From assembly GCA_948874605.1 (NCBI GenBank), contig CAQRXS010000048.1:1-9439 (forward strand): a stretch of 9,439 bases of DNA, given 5' to 3'. The position numbers and the translations under genes are program-made. Shown piece after piece: positions 1 through 5,639 of this stretch. The first letter of the stretch is position 1. Each line of letters starts with the position of its first letter. The notes under the pieces are model-generated. The model was given only the letters and a program-made list of their open reading frames with translations. It did not search any database and was not told where the DNA came from. The stretch is from an uncultured Bacilli bacterium. Lineage in GTDB: Bacteria > Bacillota_I > Bacilli_A > RF39 > UBA660.

Positions 1-1326
1 TTTATTTTTACTATCTACTACTAGCATAAGTTCATCTTTTTTTTCAGCTTTTTTACCAGCCAAAATATCAAAATTGTTATAAACTTCCGATATATTATTT
101 TTTTCTACAGAATGTGGCATAGGATAAAAAGGTAACTCTGATACGTTTATTTGCTTTATCTTACCGTTTATTTTCTGCAAAATATTAAAATTTGTCGCAT
201 ACATATACATTATTCCTGAAACATCATTAGTTGAAAGCTTTTCAATATAATTTATATAATCCTCGGTAATTATGTTTTTACGGATATATTTTTCTTCATC
301 CACCGTGCTAGATATTACATAGTCAATATCTGGATAAGATGTCTCATTTTTACCCATATCTTCCTGCAAAGCCTCCAATGTTTCTTCCGTAATAGGAGAA
401 CTTTCAGAGCTGATAATAATAGGTAAATTACTTAAAGTATTTTTTTCAAAAAGGTCGATTTGCTTATCAAAACCATTCGACAAACTAAGAATTAAAGAAA
501 TACCAATAATTCCTATAGAAGAAGCAAAAGCAGTAAGTAAGGTTCTTCCCTTTTTAGTCCGAATATTATTGAACGATAAATGAAGCGCTGTTAAAAAATT
601 CATCGATGTTTTACCAATATTATAATTATCTTCAACACTTTCTTTTTCTTTTAAAGGATTCGAATCTTCCCTAATTTCTCCATCCTTCATTTCAATAATT
701 CTTGAAGCATAATTACGAGCAAGTTCAGGATTATGTGTAACCATAATTACTAATTTGTCTTGAGCAATCTCCCTAATTAATTCCATAATTTGTACACTTG
801 TCTTAGAATCAAGCGCACCGGTGGGCTCATCTGCTAAAATAATATCTGGATCGTTGGCTAAAGCTCTAGCAATCGCTACTCTTTGCATTTGACCGCCTGA
901 TAACTGATTTGGCTTCTTGTGAATATGTTCTTTTAAACCAACTTTCTGTAAAACCTCGATAGCTTTCTTTCTTCTTTTTTTCGCACTAATTCCCGACAAA
1001 GTCATTCCCATTTCAACATTTGCCAAAATATCGATATGACTAATTAAATTATAACTTTGAAAAATAAAACCAACACAATTATTTCGGTAGGAATCCCAAT
1101 CTCTATCTTTAAAAGATTTTGTAGACTTACCATTAATAATCAAATCACCTTCATCATATCTATCTAAGCCACCAATAAGATTTAAAAGTGTTGTTTTTCC
1201 TGAACCACTGGGGCCCAAAATTGAAACAAATTCATTTTTACGAAATTTTAAATTTACACCTTTTAAAGCATGTTGAACGAATTCACCTGTCTTGTAACTT
1301 TTCTTTATTTTTTTTAATTCTAACAT
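1..1326 (-). CDS. ABC transporter, ATPase fused to FtsX/MacB-type permease (partial, 3' end outside window)
   Basis: Translating the minus strand from the ATG at 1326 gives 442 open codons that run off position 1. The start has a good ribosome site (GAAAGGAAC, about 6 nt upstream). Residues 1-220 form a complete ABC ATPase: Walker A GPSGSGKTT at 38-46, Q-loop Q90, signature LSGGQ 142-146, Walker B ILADE 163-167, D-loop ALD 171-173, H-loop H198. The order and spacing are those of the MacB/LolD-type exporters. A linker and an N-in membrane helix follow (about 262-283), then a hydrophilic stretch from about 287 that should lie outside the cell, as in MacB/FtsX permeases. Family members use ATP to drive mechanotransmission or export of peptides, lipoproteins or drugs; the substrate cannot be told here. 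The fused ATPase-permease order is common in Firmicutes. It stands alone after the tRNA terminator with its own promoter. The missing C-terminal part should hold the remaining three helices. Confidence 0.93.
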   Translation of the reverse strand, partial: MLELKKIKKSYKTGEFVQHALKGVNLKFRKNEFVSILGPSGSGKTTLLNLIGGLDRYDEGDLIINGKSTKSFKDRDWDSYRNNCVGFIFQSYNLISHIDILANVEMGMTLSGISAKKRRKKAIEVLQKVGLKEHIHKKPNQLSGGQMQRVAIARALANDPDIILADEPTGALDSKTSVQIMELIREIAQDKLVIMVTHNPELARNYASRIIEMKDGEIREDSNPLKEKESVEDNYNIGKTSMNFLTALHLSFNNIRTKKGRTLLTAFASSIGIIGISLILSLSNGFDKQIDLFEKNTLSNLPIIISSESSPITEETLEALQEDMGKNETSYPDIDYVISSTVDEEKYIRKNIITEDYINYIEKLSTNDVSGIMYMYATNFNILQKINGKIKQINVSELPFYPMPHSVEKNNISEVYNNFDILAGKKAEKKDELMLVVDSKNK

Positions 1327-1391
1327 TTTTTTGTTCCTTTCGTAATAAAATATGTCAAGCTCTTATCATTTAGAAGGACTTGTCAAAAAAT

Positions 1392-1420
1392 ATTATATAG
1401 AAAGAATTATAAAAATGCAA
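1392..1420 (-). promoter_or_regulatory. Candidate sigma-A promoter of the ABC transporter gene
   Basis: On the minus strand a TATAAT box (1392-1397) sits 17 bp from a TTGCAT box (1415-1420). The -10 is perfect and the -35 matches only in TTG. Predicted start is near 1385, giving a leader of about 58 nt before the ATG at 1326. The promoter lies directly after the tRNA terminator. Two TTGACA hexamers nearer the gene have no good -10 partner. Confidence 0.5.
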
Positions 1421-1424
1421 ATTG

Positions 1425-1455
1425 AAAAAAACAAATCCTCATATTAAGGATTTGT
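1425..1455 (-). terminator. Rho-independent terminator of tRNA-Asn
   Basis: Minus-strand hairpin: a perfect 9-bp stem ACAAATCCT/AGGATTTGT (1431-1439 with 1447-1455), 7-nt loop, followed by seven U (1425-1431). It begins 12 nt past the CCA end of the tRNA. Confidence 0.85.
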
Positions 1456-1466
1456 AATTATCTAAA

Positions 1467-1542
1467 TGGCGCTCGATGTAGGACTCGAACCTACGACCTA
1501 ACGGTTAACAGCCGTGCGCTCTACCGACTGAGCTAATCGAGC
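1467..1542 (-). tRNA. tRNA-Asn (anticodon GTT), CCA encoded
   Basis: Reading the minus strand from 1542 gives a full cloverleaf: acceptor stem GCTCGAT/ATCGAGC (7 of 7 pairs), D-arm GCTC-AGTCGGTA-GAGC, anticodon loop CTGTTAA with GTT at 1509-1507, a 5-nt variable loop, and T-arm GTAGG-TTCGAGT-CCTAC. The discriminator base is G and the CCA is encoded (1469-1467). The body is 73 nt, 76 with CCA. The outermost anticodon-stem pair (27-43) is C-U, a mild mismatch. GTT reads the Asn codons AAC and AAU. The gene has its own promoter and terminator, so it is a single-gene transcription unit. Confidence 0.98.
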
Positions 1543-1553
1543 AGTACATATAG

Positions 1554-1582
1554 ATTATATAAATAATTATGTACATTGTCAA
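1554..1582 (-). promoter_or_regulatory. Consensus sigma-A promoter of tRNA-Asn
   Basis: Minus strand TTGACA (1577-1582), a spacer of exactly 17 bp, TATAAT (1554-1559). Both boxes are perfect. The predicted start is about 5-6 nt before the mature 5' end at 1542, as expected for a strong stable-RNA promoter. GTACAT/ATGTAC arms flank the -10 box. Confidence 0.9.
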
Positions 1583-1631
1583 TAAAAATATACCAGAAAT
1601 TTACTAATTTTTTCCAAAACTTAAGTACTTT

Positions 1632-2624
1632 TCACAAAATTTCTTCACTTTGAAGCTTCATCAAGTAGTTATTTAGCACATCCATAATCTCACGTTCTGT
1701 TTTAGTATCACAAATTTTTTGCTTTATTTCTTTACCGTTTGGCATTCCCTTCAAATAAAATAAAATATTAGACCGAATTTCTAAAAGAGCCTGAGATTCT
1801 GATTTATCTATTTTTAAAAGTTCAAAATGTCTTTTCATCATATTTATCTTTTCTTCAAACGTTACTGGAGTTATTCTAGCGCCGGTTTGTAAATATAGAA
1901 GACAATCACGAATAAGCCAAGGATTTCCTAAAACACCACGTCCAATCATTACTGCATCGCATCCTGTTTCATCCAACATTTTTTTTGCAAGTTCTGGAAT
2001 AACTACATCTCCATTTCCTATAACTGGTATAGTAACCGCATCTTTTACTTTTTTAATCCAGCTCCAATCTGCCTTTCCAGAATAACCTTGACTTCTGGTT
2101 CTCGCATGAATTGTAATTGCACTTGCACCAGCTTTCTCTATAATTTTCGCAACATCCACACAGTTAATAGATTTTTCATCCCATCCTAATCGAATTTTAA
2201 CCGTTACAGGAACAGAAACAGCTTCCACTACCGCTGAAACTATTTCATATATTTTATCTGGATTTTTAAGTAACGCACTCCCTGCTTGAGCAGAAACAGC
2301 AACTTTTGGAACTGGACACCCCATATTAATATCTATAATATCTGGCTGCATAAATTCTTCCACAATTTTTGCTGCTCTCACAAAAGTATCAACATCACTT
2401 CCAAATATTTGTTGAGCAATAGGTCTTTCTTCTTCACTCATTTTCAACAATTTAAATGTTTTCTCATTACGATAAGTTAACGCTTTATCACTTACCATTT
2501 CAGCATAAATAAGTCCAGCTCCCATATTTTTAATAATTTTACGAAAACTGGTATTAGAATATCCCGCCATTGGAGCTAAAACAATTGGATTTTTAATTTC
2601 AACATTTCCTATAAAAAAACTCAT
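1632..2624 (-). CDS. dus: tRNA-dihydrouridine synthase, DusB/NifR3-like
   Basis: A 330-residue FMN-dependent enzyme that reduces uridine to dihydrouridine in the D-loop of tRNA, using NAD(P)H in the cytoplasm. Length is normal for the family. Visible motifs: N-terminal APMAGYSNTSFR (17-28), the flavin-site region; ERPIAQQIFG (66-75); the active-site loop DINMGCPVPK with catalytic Cys103; K143 in VKIRLGW; HAR at 173-175; GNGD 203-206 and IGRG 227-230 at the phosphate end of the TIM barrel; then the helical tRNA-binding C-terminus. The start ATG overlaps the pduL stop in ATGA and has no Shine-Dalgarno of its own, so translation is probably coupled to pduL. It ends in TGA, which shows the standard code. 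The segment after the catalytic loop reads KVAVSAQAGSALL, about one residue longer than in the E. coli and B. subtilis enzymes as I recall them. No clear terminator follows; the tRNA-Asn promoter begins 50 bp on. Confidence 0.96.
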   Translation of the reverse strand: MSFFIGNVEIKNPIVLAPMAGYSNTSFRKIIKNMGAGLIYAEMVSDKALTYRNEKTFKLLKMSEEERPIAQQIFGSDVDTFVRAAKIVEEFMQPDIIDINMGCPVPKVAVSAQAGSALLKNPDKIYEIVSAVVEAVSVPVTVKIRLGWDEKSINCVDVAKIIEKAGASAITIHARTRSQGYSGKADWSWIKKVKDAVTIPVIGNGDVVIPELAKKMLDETGCDAVMIGRGVLGNPWLIRDCLLYLQTGARITPVTFEEKINMMKRHFELLKIDKSESQALLEIRSNILFYLKGMPNGKEIKQKICDTKTEREIMDVLNNYLMKLQSEEIL

Positions 2625-3184
2625 AGTTCAACTGTTAACTCCTCATTATTTTCCAGCAAAAAAGCATTTGCTTCATCTCTATCTATATGAAACTCCAAAA
2701 AACCATTTTCACTTGCCTTAATATGTGCGTAAAATTCTCCCTTTCTCTTTCCATCTACTTTAACACGAACAAGGCTATCGTCAGAAACACCATATACTTT
2801 TAAATCATCATAATTCATATGAATATGACTTTCGGCTAGAATACACGCATTTTCCAAAGTAACGCTGCCATCTTCACCAATCAAAGTAATAGTTTCAGAA
2901 TTCTCTAAATCTCCACTTTTACGAACAGGTGGATTTAAACCTAAAATATGTGCATCACTTGCTAATATTTCGACTTGATTATAATTTCTGAAAGGCGCAA
3001 GAATACGCACTTTTTCTATACGTCCCTTTGGCCCAACTAATGTAACGGTTTTATCTGTAGCAAACTCACCTATTTGTTTTAAATCTTTTAATTTTTGACA
3101 AGGTGTAGAAAATAATTTTTCATACATTTCTTTTGTTAAATGAACATGATGATTGCTTATTCCTACTGGTACTTTAAATGTCAT
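2621..3184 (-). CDS. pduL: Phosphate acyltransferase PduL (PduL-type phosphotransacetylase)
   Basis: 187 residues. PduL enzymes swap CoA and phosphate on acetyl or propionyl groups (acyl-CoA + Pi to acyl-phosphate + CoA), giving acyl-phosphate for ATP synthesis by acetate kinase. Two beta-barrel halves are visible. Motif one, PVGISNHHVHLT (6-17), carries the zinc ligands H13 and H15. The middle has APFRNYNQVEI (63-73), and the second metal motif is ESHIHM (118-123, H120 and H122). FHIDRDEANA (165-174) is the usual C-terminal signature. The protein starts directly at the first barrel strand, so there is no N-terminal encapsulation peptide, and no microcompartment shell genes are nearby. I infer a free cytosolic Pta replacement rather than a propanediol-compartment enzyme. 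The RBS is strong (AAGGAGG, 7 nt before ATG). First gene of the pduL-dus operon, transcribed divergently from the small gene at 3260. Confidence 0.93.
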   Translation of the reverse strand: MTFKVPVGISNHHVHLTKEMYEKLFSTPCQKLKDLKQIGEFATDKTVTLVGPKGRIEKVRILAPFRNYNQVEILASDAHILGLNPPVRKSGDLENSETITLIGEDGSVTLENACILAESHIHMNYDDLKVYGVSDDSLVRVKVDGKRKGEFYAHIKASENGFLEFHIDRDEANAFLLENNEELTVEL

Positions 3185-3191
3185 AAAATAA

Positions 3192-3222
3192 CCTCCTTTT
3201 TTACTTCTTTTGTATTATATCA
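3192..3222 (-). promoter_or_regulatory. Extended -10 promoter and RBS of pduL-dus
   Basis: Minus strand TGATATAAT: a perfect TATAAT (3214-3219) with TG one base upstream, an extended -10 box. No good -35 is seen at 17 bp (TTTATT). The predicted start is near 3207. The Shine-Dalgarno AAAGGAGG lies at 3192-3199. Confidence 0.65.
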
Positions 3223-3259
3223 AAAATACTTACCATAATAAAGAAAGAAAGGAGAATTT

Positions 3260-3460
3260 ATGAAGAACTGTAATTGTAATGACTGCGACGAAAAGTCTGT
3301 CGAAGGTCGCGCTTTTATTGATAAAGATACAGGCTTATTATGCGTCGACTTAGAAAAACAAGACTATCCAACAGATAAAGATATTCTCGTACCTTATGTT
3401 TGTACGACTTGTGGAGAAACCACTTGGAAAACAAAATCAAAAACTGAAAAAGACGCTTAG
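3260..3460 (+). CDS. Small Cys-rich protein, possible zinc ribbon
   Basis: 66 residues, unrecognised at family level. It has six cysteines: C4, C6, C9 near the start, C28, and C48/C51 near the end. CxxC pairs at 6-9 and 48-51 (CTTCGE) look like the two knuckles of a zinc ribbon joined by a short acidic beta-rich core (GRAFIDKDTG, LLCVDLE). The tail is Lys-rich and polar. There is no signal peptide or membrane segment, so it should be cytoplasmic. The start is well supported: AAAGGAG 5 nt before the ATG. It is transcribed away from pduL over a 75-bp gap. I see no strong promoter on this strand; CATAAT (3234-3239) could be a -10 but has a poor -35. The stop codon lies inside a hairpin terminator. 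Function is unknown; a metal-binding or nucleic-acid-binding accessory protein would fit, but nothing here proves it. Confidence 0.75.
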   Translation: MKNCNCNDCDEKSVEGRAFIDKDTGLLCVDLEKQDYPTDKDILVPYVCTTCGETTWKTKSKTEKDA

Positions 3461-3469
3461 TCTTTTTTT
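3447..3469 (+). terminator. Rho-independent terminator of the Cys-rich gene
   Basis: AAAAAGAC (3447-3454), loop GCTTA, GTCTTTTT (3460-3467), and a U tract to 3469. The 8-bp stem is weak (3 of 8 positions near the loop carry the G/C content) and contains the TAG stop codon. Confidence 0.6.
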
Positions 3470-3502
3470 ATTTATTCCATCACACCACGAAGCACGCATT
3501 CG

Positions 3503-3534
3503 CGGATATCCGTAAACATTAAAAGTTGATGTTT
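3503..3534. promoter_or_regulatory. Candidate operator region of the HTH regulator
   Basis: Two symmetric elements lie just upstream of the HTH gene. CGGATATCCG (3503-3512) is a perfect 10-bp palindrome in a locally GC-richer patch. AAACAT (3514-3519) and ATGTTT (3529-3534) form an inverted repeat with a 9-bp spacer, dyad-to-dyad 21 bp in all. A possible -10 TAAAAT (3537-3542) follows directly. Such dyads are typical of binding sites for dimeric XRE regulators, so autoregulation is a fair guess. Confidence 0.4.
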
Positions 3535-3567
3535 GTTAAAATTATGTCTAGAAAAAAGGTGATTTAG

Positions 3568-3807
3568 ATGCGATTTAAAGAAGCAGTAAGTAGAAGAATT
3601 TTAGAACTTTGCGAAACTTATAATTATACGCCAAATGGTCTTGCAGAAGCAGCTTGCATACCACCTACAACTCTCCAAGATTTAATTAATTGCAAAGTGA
3701 ATAATCCAAGTTCTTCTGTAATCTATAAAATATGTATTACATTAAAAATTTCTTTAAAAGAATTTTTTGACAGTGAATTGTTTGATTTTAAAAACATATC
3801 AGAATAA
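3568..3807 (+). CDS. Small XRE/Cro-type helix-turn-helix regulator
   Basis: 79 residues, essentially one HTH_3/XRE domain (about 5-62) with no extra effector domain. The five-helix pattern is visible: RFKEAVSRRILELCETYNYT (helix 1), GLAEAACIPPTTLQDLI as the helix-turn-helix (24-40), then SSSVIYKICITLKISLKEFF for helices 4-5 (48-67). A short acidic tail ends the protein. XRE-family proteins bind palindromic DNA as dimers. The ribosome site is strong: AAGGTGAT, which matches the 16S anti-Shine-Dalgarno, 4 nt before the ATG. It is a separate unit from the Cys-rich gene, which has its own terminator. The symmetric sites just upstream suggest autoregulation. Targets are unknown; no phage genes or toxin partner are next to it. 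Confidence 0.88.
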   Translation: MRFKEAVSRRILELCETYNYTPNGLAEAACIPPTTLQDLINCKVNNPSSSVIYKICITLKISLKEFFDSELFDFKNISE

Positions 3808-3822
3808 CTGATTCTTTTTTTT
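3798..3822 (+). terminator. Weak terminator of the HTH gene
   Basis: ATCAG (3798-3802), loop AATAA, CTGAT (3808-3812), then TTC and eight T (3815-3822). The stem is only 5 bp and the loop contains the TAA stop codon bases, but the U tract is good. Confidence 0.5.
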
Positions 3823-3824
3823 AC

Positions 3825-3862
3825 AAAAAGAAAGAGAACATTAAAAAGGGTCGTTCTCTTTC
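3825..3862 (-). terminator. Hairpin terminator for minus-strand transcripts from the TCS/repeat region
   Basis: A perfect 10-bp stem: GAAAGAGAAC (3830-3839) with GTTCTCTTTC (3853-3862), 13-nt loop. On the minus strand it is followed by five U (3829-3825); on the plus strand no U tract follows. It would end any transcript coming from the kinase gene or from the repeat units. Confidence 0.65.
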
Positions 3863-3870
3863 AAAAAGTG

Positions 3871-3959
3871 TGAGTTTGAGTTTATATGTTATTTATTTGT
3901 ATAGAGTTTTATATTTTAACAAAATATATGGATTGTATCTTACTATCACAACTCCTTTC
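3871..3959 (-). repeat. Imperfect direct repeat, copy A
   Basis: Plus-strand TGAGTTTGAGTTTATATG at 3871-3888, continuing through TATTTTAACAAAATATAT to TATCAC-AA-CTCCTTTC at 3944-3959. It aligns end to end with copy B at 4101-4196, differing by small indels and substitutions, with best matching at both ends. On the minus strand the end reads GAAAGGAG-TT-GTGATA. Neither copy is inside a recognised gene. Confidence 0.85.
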
Positions 3960-4020
3960 CCTAATTAATAGAAATGTCTATCGTTGCATTATTAAGTAAA
4001 ATACATTTAAATTATTAACT

Positions 4021-4037
4021 TATCACTTCTCCTATTC
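4021..4037 (-). repeat. Third copy (C) of the AGGAG-nn-GTGATA motif
   Basis: Minus strand GAATAGGAG-AA-GTGATA, 4037 to 4021. It matches the ends of repeats A and B, but the rest of the repeat is not recognisable. Here the GTG frame stops after three codons, so this copy cannot encode a peptide. Confidence 0.6.
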
Positions 4038-4070
4038 TTTTATAAGTAGTTTTTTAAATTTAATTTTTTA

Positions 4071-4101
4071 CAAAGAAAACAATAAATCTTGTTTCTTTTT
4101 T
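4071..4101 (+). other. A/T-rich hairpin with plus-strand U tract
   Basis: AAAGAAAACAA pairs with TTGTTTCTTT (one bulged A) around a 6-nt loop, followed by TTTT into repeat B. No plus-strand gene ends just before it, so it may be a minus-strand structure that closes repeat unit B, as the 3830-3862 hairpin closes unit A. Its role is unclear. Confidence 0.4.
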
Positions 4102-4196
4102 GAGTTTGAGTTTTATATGTTATTTATATTGTACAGAGTTTTTTATATTTTTTTCAAAATATATTTTCTATTTTACTAATTATCACTGCTCCTTTC
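4101..4196 (-). repeat. Imperfect direct repeat, copy B
   Basis: Starts TGAGTTTGAGTTTTATATG (4101-4119) and ends TATCAC-TG-CTCCTTTC (4181-4196), matching copy A. Minus-strand reading gives ATGAAAGGAG-CA-GTGATA at the start of the unit. In that sense a 14-codon frame from the ATG at 4198 ends at TGA (4154). On the plus strand an ATG at 4117 opens a 20-residue, very hydrophobic frame (MLFILYRVFYIFFKIYFLFY). Neither frame has a well-placed Shine-Dalgarno. Confidence 0.85.
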
Positions 4197-4205
4197 ATGA
4201 TATAC

Positions 4206-4248
4206 ATGTTACACTAGTTTTATGAAATTTTTGTGAAGATAACGTGAA
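4206..4248 (-). promoter_or_regulatory. Three tandem 11-bp OmpR/PhoB-type repeats with a -10 box
   Basis: Minus strand, read 4248 to 4216: TTCACGTTATC, TTCACAAAAAT, TTCATAAAACT, three adjacent 11-mers sharing TTCAC/T at a strict 11-bp period. OmpR/PhoB-family regulators bind head-to-tail at this period, and the B. subtilis PhoP box (TTAACA-like) is similar. Four bases on is TAACAT (4206-4211), a possible -10, so the last repeat overlaps the -35 position as in activated promoters. The predicted start is near 4199. The block begins 11 bp past the kinase stop codon, whose gene pair is the natural candidate regulator. Confidence 0.5.
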
Positions 4249-4259
4249 TAAATGAAAAA

Positions 4260-5639
4260 CTATTTTTTCTTTACATAAAAATAAAATGTAGTTCCTTTAT
4301 TTTTTATTGACTTCACACCATATTTAAACTGATGTTTTTCTAAAATGGTTTTTACGATAGATAAACCTAACCCTGTACCCACAACATTCCTTTGATGATT
4401 TTTATCATTTTTATAATATTTATTCCATATAAAATCAATTTCTTCTTTATTGATACCTTTTCCAGTATCTTTTATTTCAACCAAAAAGGAATCCTTTTCT
4501 TTTTTTACAGATAATGTAACCGTTTTATCCTCACCAGTATAATTAATTGCGTTATTTACAAGATTATAAATGACTTGATTTAGCTTTGCCTTATCCGCAA
4601 CAACAATAGCTTTCTTTGGCATATTTAAAACAAAATGATATGCTTCGGTTTCTTTTATAATTTCATAACGGTTGATAATAGTTTTAACTTCTCCAATTAA
4701 ATCAAATTCTTCCAAAATAATAGTATCTGCATTTGCTTGCATTTTAGACAATGTTAAAATATCAGATACCAGCAAATTTAATCGATCAACTTCATCCATT
4801 ATAATATTACAATGATTCGTTCTTTTGATATCATCTCTATAAGACAAGTCTCGAACCATCTCTGCGTACGCTTTAATCATAGTAAGTGGTGTTTTTAAAT
4901 CGTGAGAGACATTCGCCATTAAATCACGTCGCAACTCATCTGTTTTCAACATATCCGTTTGAGCATTATCAAGTACACGCGCGAGTTCATTTACTTCTAA
5001 AATATCATAATTTGGAAAAATCACTTCATTTCCAGAACCTAGCTTTCTTGCTTTTTCGGTAATATCTTGAATTGGCTCTGTAAGTTTCTTAGATAAGAAA
5101 TAAGCGATACCACAAGCAAAAAAGATAGCAAGTATTGTTAGATAAATTAACTGGTTTTTAAGTACCACATTTGCTCCACTAACATCTTCCAAAGTATTAT
5201 ATAAAAATACAGTTCCACTTGAAAGTTTCATCCCGTAAAGATAAGCCTTGGCTTCATATTCCTTATTAACAAGTCGAAATGGCTGGGTAATTTTTTCTGA
5301 ATTCATAAATTCTTGTTGAATTTTCAGAAGTTCTTGATTTCCCTTTCCAAGCGCACACCCATTCATCAAAGTATTATATTTTATGGTTTGACCCGAATTA
5401 GTAAAATATTCTACACACACTTCATTTTGATAGGCAACCCTTTCCAATGTACTACTTAAAGCCATTAACGAGGACTCTTGTATAGTAGTTGCTAAGGCAT
5501 CTAGATTCTTTACTTGATATTGCTCGTAAGAGTATTTTAAATAAAAAATCTGAAAAACCCATAGCAGTAATAATATTGTGACACTAAAGATAATAAAGTA
5601 AAATAAAGTTTTTCTGTTAAAACTACTTTTCTTGTTCAT
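4260..5639 (-). CDS. Membrane sensor histidine kinase (HAMP-HisKA-HATPase_c)
   Basis: Start chosen at the ATG 5639 (MNKKSSF), which overlaps the response-regulator stop by 17 nt; this gives 459 residues. The frame stays open to an ATG at 5687 (16 residues longer, with AGGA 5 nt upstream), and that start cannot be excluded. Numbering here is from 5639. Helix 1 is about 13-35, an extracytoplasmic sensor about 36-162 contains two cysteines (C75, C95), and helix 2 is about 163-183. A HAMP linker follows to about 233. HisKA: NVSHDLKTPLTMI with phospho-acceptor H246. HATPase_c: N-box NLVNNA (359-364), G1 DTGKG (391-395), G2 GTGLGLS (421-427). The catalytic parts look intact. The family autophosphorylates on His and passes phosphate to the partner regulator. 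The stimulus is unknown: no named sensor fold is recognisable. Encoded directly behind its regulator, and translation is probably coupled. Confidence 0.92.
   Translation of the reverse strand: MNKKSSFNRKTLFYFIIFSVTILLLLWVFQIFYLKYSYEQYQVKNLDALATTIQESSLMALSSTLERVAYQNEVCVEYFTNSGQTIKYNTLMNGCALGKGNQELLKIQQEFMNSEKITQPFRLVNKEYEAKAYLYGMKLSSGTVFLYNTLEDVSGANVVLKNQLIYLTILAIFFACGIAYFLSKKLTEPIQDITEKARKLGSGNEVIFPNYDILEVNELARVLDNAQTDMLKTDELRRDLMANVSHDLKTPLTMIKAYAEMVRDLSYRDDIKRTNHCNIIMDEVDRLNLLVSDILTLSKMQANADTIILEEFDLIGEVKTIINRYEIIKETEAYHFVLNMPKKAIVVADKAKLNQVIYNLVNNAINYTGEDKTVTLSVKKEKDSFLVEIKDTGKGINKEEIDFIWNKYYKNDKNHQRNVVGTGLGLSIVKTILEKHQFKYGVKSIKNKGTTFYFYVKKK

Larger units (their letters stand above)
3808..4259. 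other. 452-bp gene-poor stretch between the HTH gene and the histidine kinase
   Basis: No convincing protein gene is present. It holds the 3825-3862 hairpin, repeats A (3871-3959) and B (4101-4196), the isolated motif C (4021-4037), the 4071-4101 hairpin, and the 11-bp operator-like repeats (4206-4248). Sequence is strongly AT-rich. The only short frames are the 20- and 37-codon plus-strand frames starting at 4117 and 3886, and minus-strand frames of at most 18 codons after the GTG motifs. Confidence 0.7.

Noticed and set aside
1188..1373. Plus-strand 61-codon frame
   Set aside because: Lies over the start of the ABC transporter on the other strand, where ATPase motifs are complete; no ribosome site and no recognisable protein.
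1339..1387. Two TTGACA hexamers upstream of the ABC gene
   Set aside because: Neither has a -10 box at 16-18 bp; the TTGCAT/TATAAT pair at 1392-1420 fits better.
1543..1631. Terminator of the pduL-dus operon
   Set aside because: AAGTACTT and distant GAAATTT/AAATTTC matches were examined, but no stem with a U tract follows the dus stop.
2286..2480. Plus-strand 64-codon frame
   Set aside because: Antisense to the dus active-site region; composition fits a shadow of the real gene.
3871..4196. CRISPR-like or insertion-sequence explanation of the repeats
   Set aside because: Two long imperfect copies and one short motif at unequal spacing do not make a CRISPR array. No transposase, terminal inverted repeats or target duplication is seen.
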